Numbered from the stretch's first letter, positions 43,751 through 52,594 are shown. The stretch: DNA of 64,000 bases from Streptomyces sp. NBC_00078 (GCF_026343335.1 NZ_JAPELX010000001.1:3720001-3784000), one strand, 5' to 3'. Translations and numbers: made by a program. The notes: generated by a model from the sequence alone, not told the origin.

Positions 43751-45259
43751 TCACCCGCGCAGCCGCACCCCGCAGTGCGGCCAGGGGCTCGCCCCCCGGC
43801 GCACGTACAGCTTCTTCGCACGCAGCGTCTGCTCCGCCGCCGGCGCATCCTGCGGCCGCCCGCTGCCACCGACACTGCGCCAGGTACGGGAATCCAGCTG
43901 GTACAGGCCCCCATAGGTCCCCGAAGGATCGACAGCATGCGACCGCCCGCCCGACTCGCAGGCCGCCAGGCCCTTCCAGTTCAGGTCGTCGGCGCCGTGC
44001 ACGGACGTGGGCAGCGGCTTGGTGCCGACCCTCACGACCTCGGACTGCGGCTCGCGCACCACCTCCGAGTCGGTCGCGCGCGGCTTCTGCTGCACGCCGT
44101 TGACGGTGCGCAGGGAGTAGGTGACCCGCCGCAGACCGGGCTGTCCGGCCCGCTCCACGACCTCCGTCCCCTTGAACAGCAGGGGGTCGTCCGTCCGCTC
44201 CACCTTGAACGGGATCGCCTCCTCGCGGACCTCCTTGGAGCCCCTGATCCGCAGCACGGTGACGGTCTGCCCGTCACGCGGGAAGCTGTCCGCCGGGACG
44301 GAGGTGGTGTCCGCGCCGTGCAGGGCGACGCCGGCCTCCCGGACGGCCTCGCGCACCGTCGCGGCGTTCGTGCGGAGGGTGCGGGCGTGACCGTCGGCCA
44401 TGATCGTCACGGAGCGCTCGGTGCGTACGTCGAGCGCGAGCCCGGCGCGCCCGATGGGCTGGGAGCGCGAGACGGACATGTACGCGCCCTGGGCCCGCAC
44501 CCCGAGTTGTTCGAGCGCCTCCTGCACGGTGTGCGCTGTCGTCCACACCTCGCGCCGGTGGCCGTCGATGGTGAGCCGCACAGGACGCCCGTAGTGCACG
44601 GCGACCTCGTCACCGCTGGCGAGCGGGGTGCCGCGGGCGGGCGCGACCACGTCGTGCGCACCCACCTCGACGCTCTCCTGCGAGAGCAGCTCGGTCACGT
44701 CGTCCGCGAAGGTGTGCAGGGTGCGCGGTGTGCCGTCGACCGTCAGCTCGACGGCCTTGTCCTTGGCGACGAACGCGGTGGTGCCGCCGGCCAGGAAGGC
44801 GACGACCAGCGCCTGGGGCAGCAGCCGGCGCACGGTGCTGTCCGAGCGCTCCATGTACCAGGGCCTACGCCGGCGCGCGGCCCTTCGGCCTCCTTCGGTC
44901 GCCTCGGCGCGGACGGCGGGCGCGGCGGGCCTGGCGGGCCTGGCGGGCCTGGCCGACGCGGGCGACAGCGCACCCGTCGCGGTCCCCACCTGCCGCGGAA
45001 GCACCGGCCCGGGCGTCTCGGCCGGCCCGGGCATCGCGGCCTGCGGGGCCGACTCGTAGGCGGGCCGGTACGTGTCCTCCTCGTAGGCGGGCCGGTACGT
45101 GTCCTCGTGTGCCCCGGGCATCCCGTACGCCAGCGTCTGGGCGCTGTGCACGTCGTAACCGCCGTACTCCGGCGGCGGGTAGCCCGGGTTCGGGCCGGGC
45201 GACTCATACGTCTCGTACTGCGAATCCTGTGAGTACTGCGAGTACTGCGAGTTGCTCAC
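43751..45259 (-). CDS. rpfB: Resuscitation-promoting factor RpfB
   Basis: RpfB is a cell-wall lytic transglycosylase that promotes germination and regrowth. The 502-residue product has a Tyr/Gln/Pro-rich cytoplasmic N-terminus, an Arg-rich patch and one membrane helix ('[19 protein letters not shown]'). Three DUF348 repeats follow ('[19 protein letters not shown]', '[19 protein letters not shown]', '[19 protein letters not shown]'), then a G5 domain and the C-terminal catalytic domain '[14 protein letters not shown]' with the active-site Glu. The GTG at 45259 has GGAG about 9 nt upstream. It heads the rpfB-ksgA-ispE operon. Confidence 0.94.
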   Translation of the reverse strand: MSNSQYSQYSQDSQYETYESPGPNPGYPPPEYGGYDVHSAQTLAYGMPGAHEDTYRPAYEEDTYRPAYESAPQAAMPGPAETPGPVLPRQVGTATGALSPASARPARPARPAAPAVRAEATEGGRRAARRRRPWYMERSDSTVRRLLPQALVVAFLAGGTTAFVAKDKAVELTVDGTPRTLHTFADDVTELLSQESVEVGAHDVVAPARGTPLASGDEVAVHYGRPVRLTIDGHRREVWTTAHTVQEALEQLGVRAQGAYMSVSRSQPIGRAGLALDVRTERSVTIMADGHARTLRTNAATVREAVREAGVALHGADTTSVPADSFPRDGQTVTVLRIRGSKEVREEAIPFKVERTDDPLLFKGTEVVERAGQPGLRRVTYSLRTVNGVQQKPRATDSEVVREPQSEVVRVGTKPLPTSVHGADDLNWKGLAACESGGRSHAVDPSGTYGGLYQLDSRTWRSVGGSGRPQDAPAAEQTLRAKKLYVRRGASPWPHCGVRLRG

Positions 45260-45270
45260 GCTGACACGCT

Positions 45271-45310
45271 CCAGGGGGCCGGAGGGGTCCAGAGGGGTCC
45301 TGAGGGGTCC
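45271..45310 (-). repeat. 10-bp tandem repeats in the rpfB leader
   Basis: On the reverse strand AGGACCCCTC-type units occur three times in perfect 10-bp register with a fourth degenerate copy, in the roughly 60-nt leader between the predicted promoter and the rpfB start. The function is unknown. Confidence 0.7.
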
Positions 45311-45324
45311 TGATCGGGCACCAG

Positions 45325-45353
45325 AACCTAGCGGAGCGAGTGTCACTCTCCAA
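45325..45353 (-). promoter_or_regulatory. Predicted rpfB promoter
   Basis: On the reverse strand TTGGAG and TAGGTT are 17 bp apart, a fair sigma-70-type match, about 60 nt upstream of the GTG. The 174-bp gap is too short and has no recognisable core for the c-di-AMP (ydaO) riboswitch that precedes some rpf genes. Confidence 0.5.
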
Positions 45354-45433
45354 AGCGACGCAACTACACAGGGTCGCGACGGGGCCGGGATGAGCCCGCC
45401 CCGCGTTACCGGAGGGTTATGTACCGGGCACCC

Positions 45434-46333
45434 TCAGTAGTCGAAGGCCAGCGCGGTGTTCGCGGCGAGGGCTGTCGCCAGCGCGTCCTCGTCGATGCCC
45501 CGTACGGCGGCCATCGCGCGCACCGTGACCGGAATGAGATACGGGGCATTGGGCCGTCCGCGGTACGGCACCGGTGTCAGGAACGGCGCGTCGGTCTCCA
45601 CGAGGACCAGTTCCAGGGGTGCCACTGCGAGCGCGTCCCGCAGATTCTGGGCGTTCTTGAAGGTGACGTTGCCGGCGAAGGACATGAAGTATCCGGCGCG
45701 GGCGCACAGTTGAGCCATCTCGGCGTCGCCGGAGTAGCAGTGGAACACCGTCCGCTCGGGGGAGCCCTCCTCCTTGAGGATGCGCAGCACGTCCGCGTGG
45801 GCGTCGCGGTCGTGGATGACGAGGGCCTTGCCCTGCCGCTTGGCGATCTCGATGTGGGCCCGGAAGGAGGCCTCCTGGGCGGCCATGCCCTCGGGGCCGG
45901 TGCGGAAGTGGTCGAGGCCGGTCTCACCGACCCCCTTGACCTGGGGGAGTGCGGCCAGGCGCTCGATCTCGGCGAGCGCCTCGTCGAGCGCCGCCGGGCC
46001 TCCCGGCTCGCGTGCACCTTGCCGGGACCAGCCGTCGGGGTCTCCGTGCACGATGCGCGGCGCCTCGTTGGGGTGGAGGGCGACGGTCGCGTGGACGGCG
46101 TCGTACCGTCCCGCCGTGTCGGCGGCCCACTGCGAGCCGCGTACGTCGCAGCCGACCTGCACGACCGTCGTCACGCCCACCGAAGCGGCCTTCGCGAGGC
46201 CCGCCTCGACCGTGCCGGACTGCATGTCGAGGTGGGTGTGGGAATCGGCGACGGCCACCCGGAGGGGTTCCGGGAGCGGCGGCCCGTTCTTCTCGACGGT
46301 CTTCTCGCTGGGGCCGGAGGTGTTCGAAGGCAT
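45434..46333 (-). CDS. tatD: TatD-family metal-dependent hydrolase
   Basis: The product is a 299-residue TIM-barrel DNase/hydrolase. The metal-binding 'DSHTHLD' is at the start of the barrel, with 'GETGLDHFR', 'VIHDRDA', 'VFHCYSG' and 'LVETDAPFLTP' providing the remaining ligands. It is probably a 3'-5' exonuclease in DNA repair or RNA quality control. The N-terminal 25 residues are a Pro/Glu-rich extension. It lies upstream of rpfB in the same direction, a conserved neighbourhood, but rpfB has its own predicted promoter. Confidence 0.93.
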   Translation of the reverse strand: MPSNTSGPSEKTVEKNGPPLPEPLRVAVADSHTHLDMQSGTVEAGLAKAASVGVTTVVQVGCDVRGSQWAADTAGRYDAVHATVALHPNEAPRIVHGDPDGWSRQGAREPGGPAALDEALAEIERLAALPQVKGVGETGLDHFRTGPEGMAAQEASFRAHIEIAKRQGKALVIHDRDAHADVLRILKEEGSPERTVFHCYSGDAEMAQLCARAGYFMSFAGNVTFKNAQNLRDALAVAPLELVLVETDAPFLTPVPYRGRPNAPYLIPVTVRAMAAVRGIDEDALATALAANTALAFDY

Positions 46334-46379
46334 GCCCCGATCCTACGAAAGGGGCATGCCCGCCCGGCTGCGGGAGCTG

Positions 46380-46793
46380 TCAGCTCGCCTTGCGGAAGGG
46401 ATGCAGGAGATCGGACAGATGCCAGTGGTGGTCCCGCTGCCCGGCCCCGGCCGCCTCGGCCCCCTGCTCCGGCGCCGCGGCCGGCCCGGTCTGGGGCGTC
46501 CGGCGCTGCTGCGGGTGCACGGCGTCGCGCACGGACGAGACCTGCCCCGGCCGCATGATCCGTACGACATGGCTGTCGCAGTTGTGGCACGTCGGCTTGG
46601 ACAGCGGTGAGGGCACGACCTGGCCGTCGGCCACGTACATCACGAACTGGTGGCCCTCGACGTCCGTGTGGTGCTCTATCTCGTACGACTGCTCCCAGCC
46701 GTGCCCACAGCGCATGCAGGCGAAGGAATACGACTCGTGCACGACTGCGGTCGCCGCTCCGCGGAGGCCGGACTGCCCTGCGATCTCGCTCAT
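46380..46793 (-). CDS. Zinc-ribbon protein, streptomycete-conserved
   Basis: This 137-residue cytoplasmic protein has Cys-x2-Cys pairs 'CMRCGHGW' near residue 27 and 'CHNC' near residue 69, forming a probable zinc ribbon. The C-terminus is Pro/Gln/Ala-rich and ends in 'HHWHLSDLLHPFRKAS', which looks conserved. The ATG at 46793 has GAGGAG 6 nt upstream. It is 46 bp before tatD in the same direction and likely co-transcribed. Possibly nucleic-acid binding; no function can be assigned. Confidence 0.8.
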   Translation of the reverse strand: MSEIAGQSGLRGAATAVVHESYSFACMRCGHGWEQSYEIEHHTDVEGHQFVMYVADGQVVPSPLSKPTCHNCDSHVVRIMRPGQVSSVRDAVHPQQRRTPQTGPAAAPEQGAEAAGAGQRDHHWHLSDLLHPFRKAS

Positions 46794-47037
46794 GCCAGCT
46801 CCTCTTGTCCGCTGGACAAAGGGACGGGTGCGTCCCTTCAACCAGTGGACGCTTCCGCCGGAGCGAATGCATCAGGGCTGTCGACTGTTGGAGTCGATTT
46901 GGACTCTCCTTGCCATACCGGCCCCCGCGAGCCCTGTGGGCTTTGCTTTGAAAGACAGTCTTTTGCCTGCCCGTGGGGCGCCCGCTCAGGAGAGATGCGC
47001 CCTGCTCAGAGGCGGTGTGGCGGACTTCACGAAGTCC

Positions 47038-47898
47038 TCACGAACCACTCGTGGACGCGGCGTTCTTCGCGGCCACAACCGCGTCGAAGACCTCCCGTTT
47101 GGGCAGCCCCGCGTCGGCGGCGACCGCCGCGATCGCCTCCTTGCGCCGCTCCCCCGCCTCCTCGCGCACCCGGACCCGCCGCACCAGTTCGGCGGCGTCG
47201 AGTTCCCCCGGCCCCCTCTCGGGCGCACCCTCGACGACCACGGTGATCTCACCGCGCACCCCCTCGGCCGCCCATGCCGCGAGCTCGGCCAGCCCGCCGC
47301 GCCTGACCTCCTCGTACGTCTTGGTCAGCTCCCGGCAGACGGCGGCCCGGCGCTCGGCCCCGAACACCTCGGCCATGGCGGCGAGGGTGTCGTCGAGACG
47401 GTGCGGGGCCTCGAAGTAGACGAGGGTCCGGCGCTCCTCTGCGACCTCCCTGAGGCGCGTCAGGCGCTCCCCCGCCTTGCGCGGCAGGAACCCCTCGAAG
47501 CAGAAGCGGTCGACGGGCAGCCCGGACAGCGCGAGCGCGGTGAGCACGGCGGACGGGCCGGGCACGGCGGTGACCCGGATGTCCTTCTCGACGGCGGCGG
47601 CGACCAGCCGGTACCCGGGATCGGACACGGACGGCATCCCGGCGTCCGTGACGAGCAGCACGCGCGCGCCGTTCACGAGTTCCTCGACGAGTTCGGGCGT
47701 ACGGGCCGACTCGTTGCCCTCGAAGTACGACACGACCCGCCCCTTGGGCGTGACGCCCAGCGCCTGCGTCAGACGCCTCAGCCGCCGTGTGTCCTCGGCG
47801 GCGACCACGTCGGCCCCGGCCAGCTCCGCCGCCAGCCGGGGCGGCGCGTCCGCGACGTCGCCGATGGGGGTGCCCGCCAAAACAAGGGTTCCAGTCAC
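47038..47898 (-). CDS. rsmI: 16S rRNA (cytidine1402-2'-O)-methyltransferase
   Basis: RsmI 2'-O-methylates C1402 in the 16S decoding centre. The 286-residue tetrapyrrole-methylase-fold protein shows 'LVLAGTPIGDVADAPPRL', 'VAAEDTRRLRRLT', 'LLVTDAGMPSVSDPGYRLV' (SAM site), 'VPGPSAVLTALALSGLP' and 'FEAPHRL'. All family motifs are present. It is divergent from pmt. The short C-terminal tail (NAASTSGS) is variable. A 7-bp inverted repeat (GGACTTC/GAAGTCC, 47022-47037) directly follows the stop. Confidence 0.95.
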   Translation of the reverse strand: MTGTLVLAGTPIGDVADAPPRLAAELAGADVVAAEDTRRLRRLTQALGVTPKGRVVSYFEGNESARTPELVEELVNGARVLLVTDAGMPSVSDPGYRLVAAAVEKDIRVTAVPGPSAVLTALALSGLPVDRFCFEGFLPRKAGERLTRLREVAEERRTLVYFEAPHRLDDTLAAMAEVFGAERRAAVCRELTKTYEEVRRGGLAELAAWAAEGVRGEITVVVEGAPERGPGELDAAELVRRVRVREEAGERRKEAIAAVAADAGLPKREVFDAVVAAKNAASTSGS

Positions 47899-48008
47899 CT
47901 GCCCATCCTCCCAGGGGCGACCGGGTGCGGAGGGACACGGTCGGACGCGTCCGGCTCGTTACCGCACATGCACGGGACTCACACAGCACCGTTCCCTACG
48001 ATGGCGCG

Positions 48009-49751
48009 GTGACCAGTACCGCGTCCTCCCCGGACACCCGGCAAGGCCAGAACCCGCACGACCAGCGGCCGTCGTGGCAGCAGCGGCTGCGCCGTTTCGG
48101 CTACACGGCGGCGCCGAGAAGCGACGTACGCGAGCGCCTGGTGCCGCCGTACGTGCAGCCCAGCCCGCGGTTGTGGCAGGTCCTGGGCGTGCCCAAGGCG
48201 CTCGCCGAGCGGATCGCGCGCTGGTCGGGCTGGGGCGGTCCGCTGCTGGTGACGCTGATGGCGGGCGTGATGCGGTTCTGGAACCTGGGCAGCCCGAAGG
48301 CGGTGATATTCGACGAGACGTACTACGCCAAGGACGCGTGGGCGCTCGTCCACCGCGGCTTCGAGGTCAACTGGGACAAGAACGCCAACGATCTGATCCT
48401 CTCCAGGAACGGTCACGTCCCGATCCCGACGGACGCGGCGTACGTCGTGCATCCGCCGGTCGGCAAGTACGTCATCGGGCTGGGCGAGCTGGTCTTCGGG
48501 TTCGACCCCTTCGGCTGGCGGTTCATGACGGCGCTGCTCGGGACGCTGTCGGTCCTGATGCTGTGCCGTATCGGGCGCCGTGTCTTTCGCTCGACCTTCC
48601 TCGGCTGTCTGGCCGGCGGGCTGATGGCGGTGGACGGCCTCGCCTTCGTGATGAGCCGTACCTCGCTGCTCGACGGCGTGCTGATGTTCTTCGTGCTGGC
48701 GGCGTTCGGCTGTCTGGTCATCGACCGCGACAGGGCGCGGGAGAAACTCGCGGCCGCGCTCCTGCCGGACGCCGACGGCCATGTCCGCCCGGATCCGCAC
48801 ATCGCCGAGACCACCCGGCTGGGGTGGCGCCCCTGGCGCTGGCTGGCGGGCCTGATGCTGGGCCTGGCCATCGGCACCAAGTGGAACGGCCTCTACATCC
48901 TGCTCGCCTTCTGCGTGATGGCGGTCCTGTGGGACGTCGGCTCGCGCAAGGTGGCGGGCGCCCGGCACCCGTACGGCGCGGTGCTCAAGCGCGACACGGG
49001 TATCACGTTCCTGGCCACGGTCCCGGTCGCGATCGCGACCTATCTCCTGTCCTGGACCGGCTGGATCCTCTCCCCCGCGAGCGGCTCCGGCGGCTACTTC
49101 CGCAACTGGGCCGCCACCGACGGCAAGGGCGGCAGCTGGACCTGGCTGTTCCCCGACTGGTGGCGCAGCCTGTGGCACTACGAGCACGAGGTCTACAAGT
49201 TCCACGTCGGCCTGCATTCGCCGCACACCTACATGTCCAACCCGTGGAGCTGGATCGTCGACGGCCGCCCGGTCTCGTACTTCTACGAGTCCCCCTCGGC
49301 CGGCCAGGACGGCTGCCCTGCCGACGCGGGCCAGAAGTGCGCCCGTGAGGTCCTCGCGATCGGCACGCCGCTGCTGTGGTGGGTGGCGTGCTTCGCGATC
49401 CTCTACGTCCTCTACCGCTGGCTGCTGCGCCGCGACTGGCGCGCGGGCGCCATCGCCTGCGGCATCGCGGCCGGCTATCTGCCCTGGTTCATGTACCAGG
49501 AGCGGACGATCTTCTTCTTCTACGCCGTCGTCTTCGTGCCGTTCCTCTGTCTGGCGGTGGCGATGCTGCTCGGCGCGCTCATCGGCCCACCCGGCTCCAG
49601 CGACACCCGCCGGGTGGCCGGGGCGACGGGCGCGGGCGTGCTGGTCCTGCTGATCGCCTGGAACTTCATCTACTTCTGGCCGCTGTACACCGGCACGGCG
49701 ATCCCCATCGACGACTGGCGATCCAGGATGTGGCTGGACACCTGGGTGTAG
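48009..49751 (+). CDS. pmt: Protein O-mannosyltransferase (PMT family)
   Basis: Pmt transfers mannose from polyprenyl-phosphate-mannose to secreted proteins during Sec export; in S. coelicolor it is needed for phage phiC31 infection. The 580-residue GT39 protein has about 10-11 membrane helices, 'VIFDETYYAKDAWALV' with the catalytic Asp-Glu, 'VHPPVGKYVIGLGE' and 'VLMLCRIGRRVF' after it, and the C-terminal 'LPWFMYQERTIFFFYAV'. A periplasmic loop contains 'HPSHTY'-like residues ('LHSPHTYMSNPW'). The GTG at 48009 has no clear ribosome site. It is divergent from rsmI, the conserved arrangement. Confidence 0.95.
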   Translation: MTSTASSPDTRQGQNPHDQRPSWQQRLRRFGYTAAPRSDVRERLVPPYVQPSPRLWQVLGVPKALAERIARWSGWGGPLLVTLMAGVMRFWNLGSPKAVIFDETYYAKDAWALVHRGFEVNWDKNANDLILSRNGHVPIPTDAAYVVHPPVGKYVIGLGELVFGFDPFGWRFMTALLGTLSVLMLCRIGRRVFRSTFLGCLAGGLMAVDGLAFVMSRTSLLDGVLMFFVLAAFGCLVIDRDRAREKLAAALLPDADGHVRPDPHIAETTRLGWRPWRWLAGLMLGLAIGTKWNGLYILLAFCVMAVLWDVGSRKVAGARHPYGAVLKRDTGITFLATVPVAIATYLLSWTGWILSPASGSGGYFRNWAATDGKGGSWTWLFPDWWRSLWHYEHEVYKFHVGLHSPHTYMSNPWSWIVDGRPVSYFYESPSAGQDGCPADAGQKCAREVLAIGTPLLWWVACFAILYVLYRWLLRRDWRAGAIACGIAAGYLPWFMYQERTIFFFYAVVFVPFLCLAVAMLLGALIGPPGSSDTRRVAGATGAGVLVLLIAWNFIYFWPLYTGTAIPIDDWRSRMWLDTWV

Positions 49752-49865
49752 CCACATTCGACTGGAATGCGGCCAAAAAACGCCACTTTATATCTTATGT
49801 AATTTTCACACCCAGAAACTCAATACCGTCAACTCCTCTTTCGGAAAAACAGGGGGGAGTGACGC
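49752..49865 (+). promoter_or_regulatory. AT-rich leader/promoter of the DUF6232-like gene
   Basis: This 114-bp gap is strikingly AT-rich for the genome, with AAAAAA at about 49785 and TATATCTTATGTAATTTT at about 49799-49816. It probably contains the promoter of the next two genes. GGGGGAG is 6 nt before the ATG at 49866. Confidence 0.5.
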
Positions 49866-50372
49866 ATGTCGTATTCGCGCAACATAACCGACGTGCACGT
49901 CAGCAAGGGTGCTCTGTGGATCGGGTCTGACACCTATCCACTGCGCAACATCGCGCGCACGTCGATGCGGGAACTGGTACCCAATCGCGCCGCGGCCCGG
50001 TCGAAGTTCATCAAGGGCGCGATCATCCAGGCCGTCGTGCTGCTCTTCGGCCTCGGGCTCACGGGGGCGTCGGCGGTGGTCGGCATCGTGATCGTCCTCG
50101 TCGCGCTCGGCCTCGCGCTCCGCGGCTGGCTCGAACTGCAGAAAGTGCTGGAGGCGCCGACGCTGTACGTCCTGCAGATCACCACGTCGGGAACTCCGCA
50201 GACCGCGCTGACCAGCGACGACAAGAAGCTGATGGACCAGCTCTTCCACCAGCTGATGGAGGCGATGGACAACCCGGAGGTCCAGTTCCACTACCAGATG
50301 CCGACGTACAACATCAGCGGCGACAGCATCTACCAGTACGGCGACCACAACGTCGGAAAGGTGACCACATGA
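49866..50372 (+). CDS. DUF6232-like membrane protein with C-terminal G/N/Q motif
   Basis: The product has 168 residues. The N-terminal part 'VHVSKGALWIGSDTYPLRNI' followed by 'ELVPNRAAARSKFIKG' fits the DUF6232 family. One or two membrane helices follow (about 52-86), then a cytoplasmic region. The C-terminal 19 residues contain the motif ISGDSIYQYGDHNVGKV (150-166), with a Q-x-G-x-x-N core like the RHIM/pseudo-RHIM amyloid motifs. The stop overlaps the next gene's ATG (ATGA), whose product starts with the same motif. The arrangement suggests a membrane receptor and a small effector or adaptor that associate through the motif; this is inference. Confidence 0.75.
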   Translation: MSYSRNITDVHVSKGALWIGSDTYPLRNIARTSMRELVPNRAAARSKFIKGAIIQAVVLLFGLGLTGASAVVGIVIVLVALGLALRGWLELQKVLEAPTLYVLQITTSGTPQTALTSDDKKLMDQLFHQLMEAMDNPEVQFHYQMPTYNISGDSIYQYGDHNVGKVTT

Positions 50373-50683
50373 GCGGCGACTCGGTGATGCAGTGGGGGGA
50401 CGGCAACATCGGCATCATCAAGAACCAGGGCGCCGCGAGCCCGCAGGCCGCACTGGTCCAGCTGGTCGAGGCGGCGCTGGCACTGCGCGAACAGGTCCCC
50501 GCGAGCGACCGCCAGGTCTTCGACACCTCCGTCGAGGTGCTCCGCGCCGGCGGGACGCAGGACCGGGGACGGCTGCGCCGGGCACTGGCCTCGATCGCCG
50601 GAATCGCCGCCCTGGTCGGCGAGGTGGGTGCCCCCGTCGTGAGCGCGGTGAACAGCCTGGTGGAGGCGGCCGGCCTCCGGTGA
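50369..50683 (+). CDS. Small protein with N-terminal G/N/Q motif, partner of DUF6232-like gene
   Basis: This 104-residue soluble protein starts directly with MSGDSVMQWGDGNIGII (1-17), matching the C-terminal motif of the preceding product at 9 of 17 positions plus conservative changes. The remainder (about 25-104) is an all-helical, Ala/Val/Leu-rich domain with no recognised family and a hydrophobic C-terminal helix ('IAGIAALVGEVGAPVVSAV') that might insert in membranes. It is translationally coupled to the DUF6232-like gene. The last codons and stop fall in a 24-bp tandem repeat. Confidence 0.75.
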   Translation: MSGDSVMQWGDGNIGIIKNQGAASPQAALVQLVEAALALREQVPASDRQVFDTSVEVLRAGGTQDRGRLRRALASIAGIAALVGEVGAPVVSAVNSLVEAAGLR

Positions 50684-50736
50684 GGCCTGCCGGTCGGCCT
50701 CCGGTGAGGCCTGCCGGCCGGCCTCCGGTGAGGCCC
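50671..50736 (+). repeat. 24-bp tandem repeat spanning the stop codon
   Basis: A 24-bp unit (starting CGGCCTCCGGTGAGGCCTGC) occurs at 50671 and 50695 with one mismatch, and its first 17 bp again at 50719. The gene's TGA is in the first unit, and because 24 is a multiple of three the TGA recurs in frame in each copy. Confidence 0.9.
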
Positions 50737-50870
50737 ACCAATCGGGGAACTCGCGCCCCATCCGACACCTCCGCCGCGTAGTGTGCCCGTGCGGGACCCC
50801 TCTTGAACACGTTCAGAAAAGGTCCGGGAGGGTCCCGCACACCACACAACGGGGTACGGGGAGGGGAACC

Positions 50871-52502
50871 ATGAGCAGGGGGGTCAGAACCGCTGTCATC
50901 GGCAGCGTGTTCGCCGTGATGGTCGGCGGGGCCGGCTACGGCGCCTTCAACATCGTGTCCGCCCTGGACGGCGACGGCGGGGGTTCGGGGTCGAGCGGGC
51001 CGGCGCCGGTGAGGACCGGGCCGCCCAGCAGCGGCGAGATCAAGCAGACGTCGGCGAAGTTCTTCACGGCCTGGGAGCAGGGGAAGGCGGCCGAGGCGGC
51101 GACGTACACGAACAACGACGCGGCGGCCGAACCGCTGCTGACCGCCTACGGCCAGGACGCGCACATCACCGGCGTGAAGATCACGCCGGGCACCGCGAGC
51201 GGCGCCACGATCCCTTTCACGGTCAGGGCAACGGTGTCGTACGAGGGCAGATCCAAGCCCCTGACGTACAAGAGCGAGCTGACGGTGGTGCGGGGCAAGA
51301 CCACCGGGCGGGCGCTGGTCGACTGGCAGCCGTCCGTCGTCCATCCCCAGCTGCGCAAGGGCGACACGCTGGTCACCGGCGAGTCGGCGAACCCCGAGAT
51401 CGAGGCCGTGGACCGGGGCGGCGCCGTACTGACCAAGGAGAAGTACCCGTCGCTGGGCCCGATCCTTGACGAACTGCGCGCCAAGTACGGCGAGACCTCG
51501 GGCGGTACGCCCGGTGTGGAGCTGTCCGTCCGGCACGAGGCCGAGGGCTCGGCCGACACGACGCTGCTCACGCTGGCCAAGGGCAGGCCGGGCAAGCTGC
51601 GGACCACGCTCAGCGCGAGCGCCCAGGCGGCGGCCGAGACGGCGGTGAGGAAGTACGCCGAGTCGTCCGTGGTGGCCCTCAAGCCGAGCACCGGTGAGGT
51701 GCTGGCGGTCGCCAACCACCGTGAAGACGGCTTCAACGCGGCGTTCCTGGGCAAGCTGGCCCCCGGCTCCACGATGAAGATCATCAGCGCGGCCACGCTC
51801 ATCGACAACGGCATCACCAGCATGAACGGCCCGGCCCCCTGCCCGAACGAGGCGGTGTGGCAGAGCCAGACCTTCCACAACCTCAAGGGCATGCAGCCGA
51901 ACGGGAAAGCCACCCTCTCCGAGAGCTTCGCCCGCTCCTGCAACACGGCGTTCGTGAAGTACGCGGACGAGGTAAAGGTGGACTCCCTCACGAACGAGGC
52001 GCAGAACCGCTTCGGTCTCGGCCGGGACAACTGGAAGACCGGCATCCCGTCCTTCGACGGCTCGGTCCCGGCCTCCGGCGGCCCGGACACGGCGGCGAAC
52101 ATGATCGGCCAGGGCCAGGTGCAGCTGAGCCCGCTGAACATGGCGTCGGTGACGGCGACCGCGATGACGGGCGCCTTCCGGCAGCCGGTCATCGTCTCGC
52201 CGAAGCTCGACGACCGCGAACTCGCCACCGCCCAGGGGCTGTCCGCGGGTACGGTCGCCCAGCTGCGGGCGATGATGAACCGCACCGCCACCAGCGGCAC
52301 GGCAGCCGGCGTGATGGCGGGCCTGAGCGGCACCGTCGGCGCGAAGACCGGTTCCGCCGAGGTCGACGGACAGTCCAGGTCCAACAGCTGGTTCACGGGT
52401 TACCGCAACGACATCGCCGCAGCGGCCATGACCCAGGACGGCGGCCACGGCATCGACGCGGCCGGCCCGATTGTCGCAGCTGTGCTACGGAGTGGCGGCT
52501 GA
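50871..52502 (+). CDS. Penicillin-binding protein with MecA_N-type domain (1st of two)
   Basis: The product is a 543-residue D,D-transpeptidase-like protein anchored by one N-terminal helix ('AVIGSVFAVMVGGAGYGAF'). Residues 55-165 form an NTF2-like MecA_N domain ('FFTAWEQGKAAEAATYT' and later), then a dimerisation region and the transpeptidase: SxxK as STMK at 300-303, SxN as SCN at 356-358 and KTG at 492-494. All three catalytic motifs are intact. GGGGAGGGGAACC precedes the ATG. It is an elongation/septation-type class B enzyme with the domain order of low-affinity PBP2a relatives; beta-lactam affinity cannot be predicted. Confidence 0.9.
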   Translation: MSRGVRTAVIGSVFAVMVGGAGYGAFNIVSALDGDGGGSGSSGPAPVRTGPPSSGEIKQTSAKFFTAWEQGKAAEAATYTNNDAAAEPLLTAYGQDAHITGVKITPGTASGATIPFTVRATVSYEGRSKPLTYKSELTVVRGKTTGRALVDWQPSVVHPQLRKGDTLVTGESANPEIEAVDRGGAVLTKEKYPSLGPILDELRAKYGETSGGTPGVELSVRHEAEGSADTTLLTLAKGRPGKLRTTLSASAQAAAETAVRKYAESSVVALKPSTGEVLAVANHREDGFNAAFLGKLAPGSTMKIISAATLIDNGITSMNGPAPCPNEAVWQSQTFHNLKGMQPNGKATLSESFARSCNTAFVKYADEVKVDSLTNEAQNRFGLGRDNWKTGIPSFDGSVPASGGPDTAANMIGQGQVQLSPLNMASVTATAMTGAFRQPVIVSPKLDDRELATAQGLSAGTVAQLRAMMNRTATSGTAAGVMAGLSGTVGAKTGSAEVDGQSRSNSWFTGYRNDIAAAAMTQDGGHGIDAAGPIVAAVLRSGG

Positions 52503-52594
52503 AGTCACCCGTGCAGGACGGGACTCTAGGCTGTTGGCGTCGTTGGGATGGATGAGGGCAACGGGGACCCTGGAACCGCGGAGGCTTGGGAGCA

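Noticed and set aside
43754..43755. Longer ksgA start overlapping the rpfB stop (GTG at 43754)
   Set aside because: The extra 13 residues (Pro/Gly-rich) are not typical of the family; GTG at 43715 gives the usual N-terminus, although coupling to rpfB cannot be excluded.
45260..45433. c-di-AMP (ydaO-type) riboswitch upstream of rpfB
   Set aside because: Gap is only 174 bp with a predicted promoter 70 bp from the gene; no recognisable conserved core.
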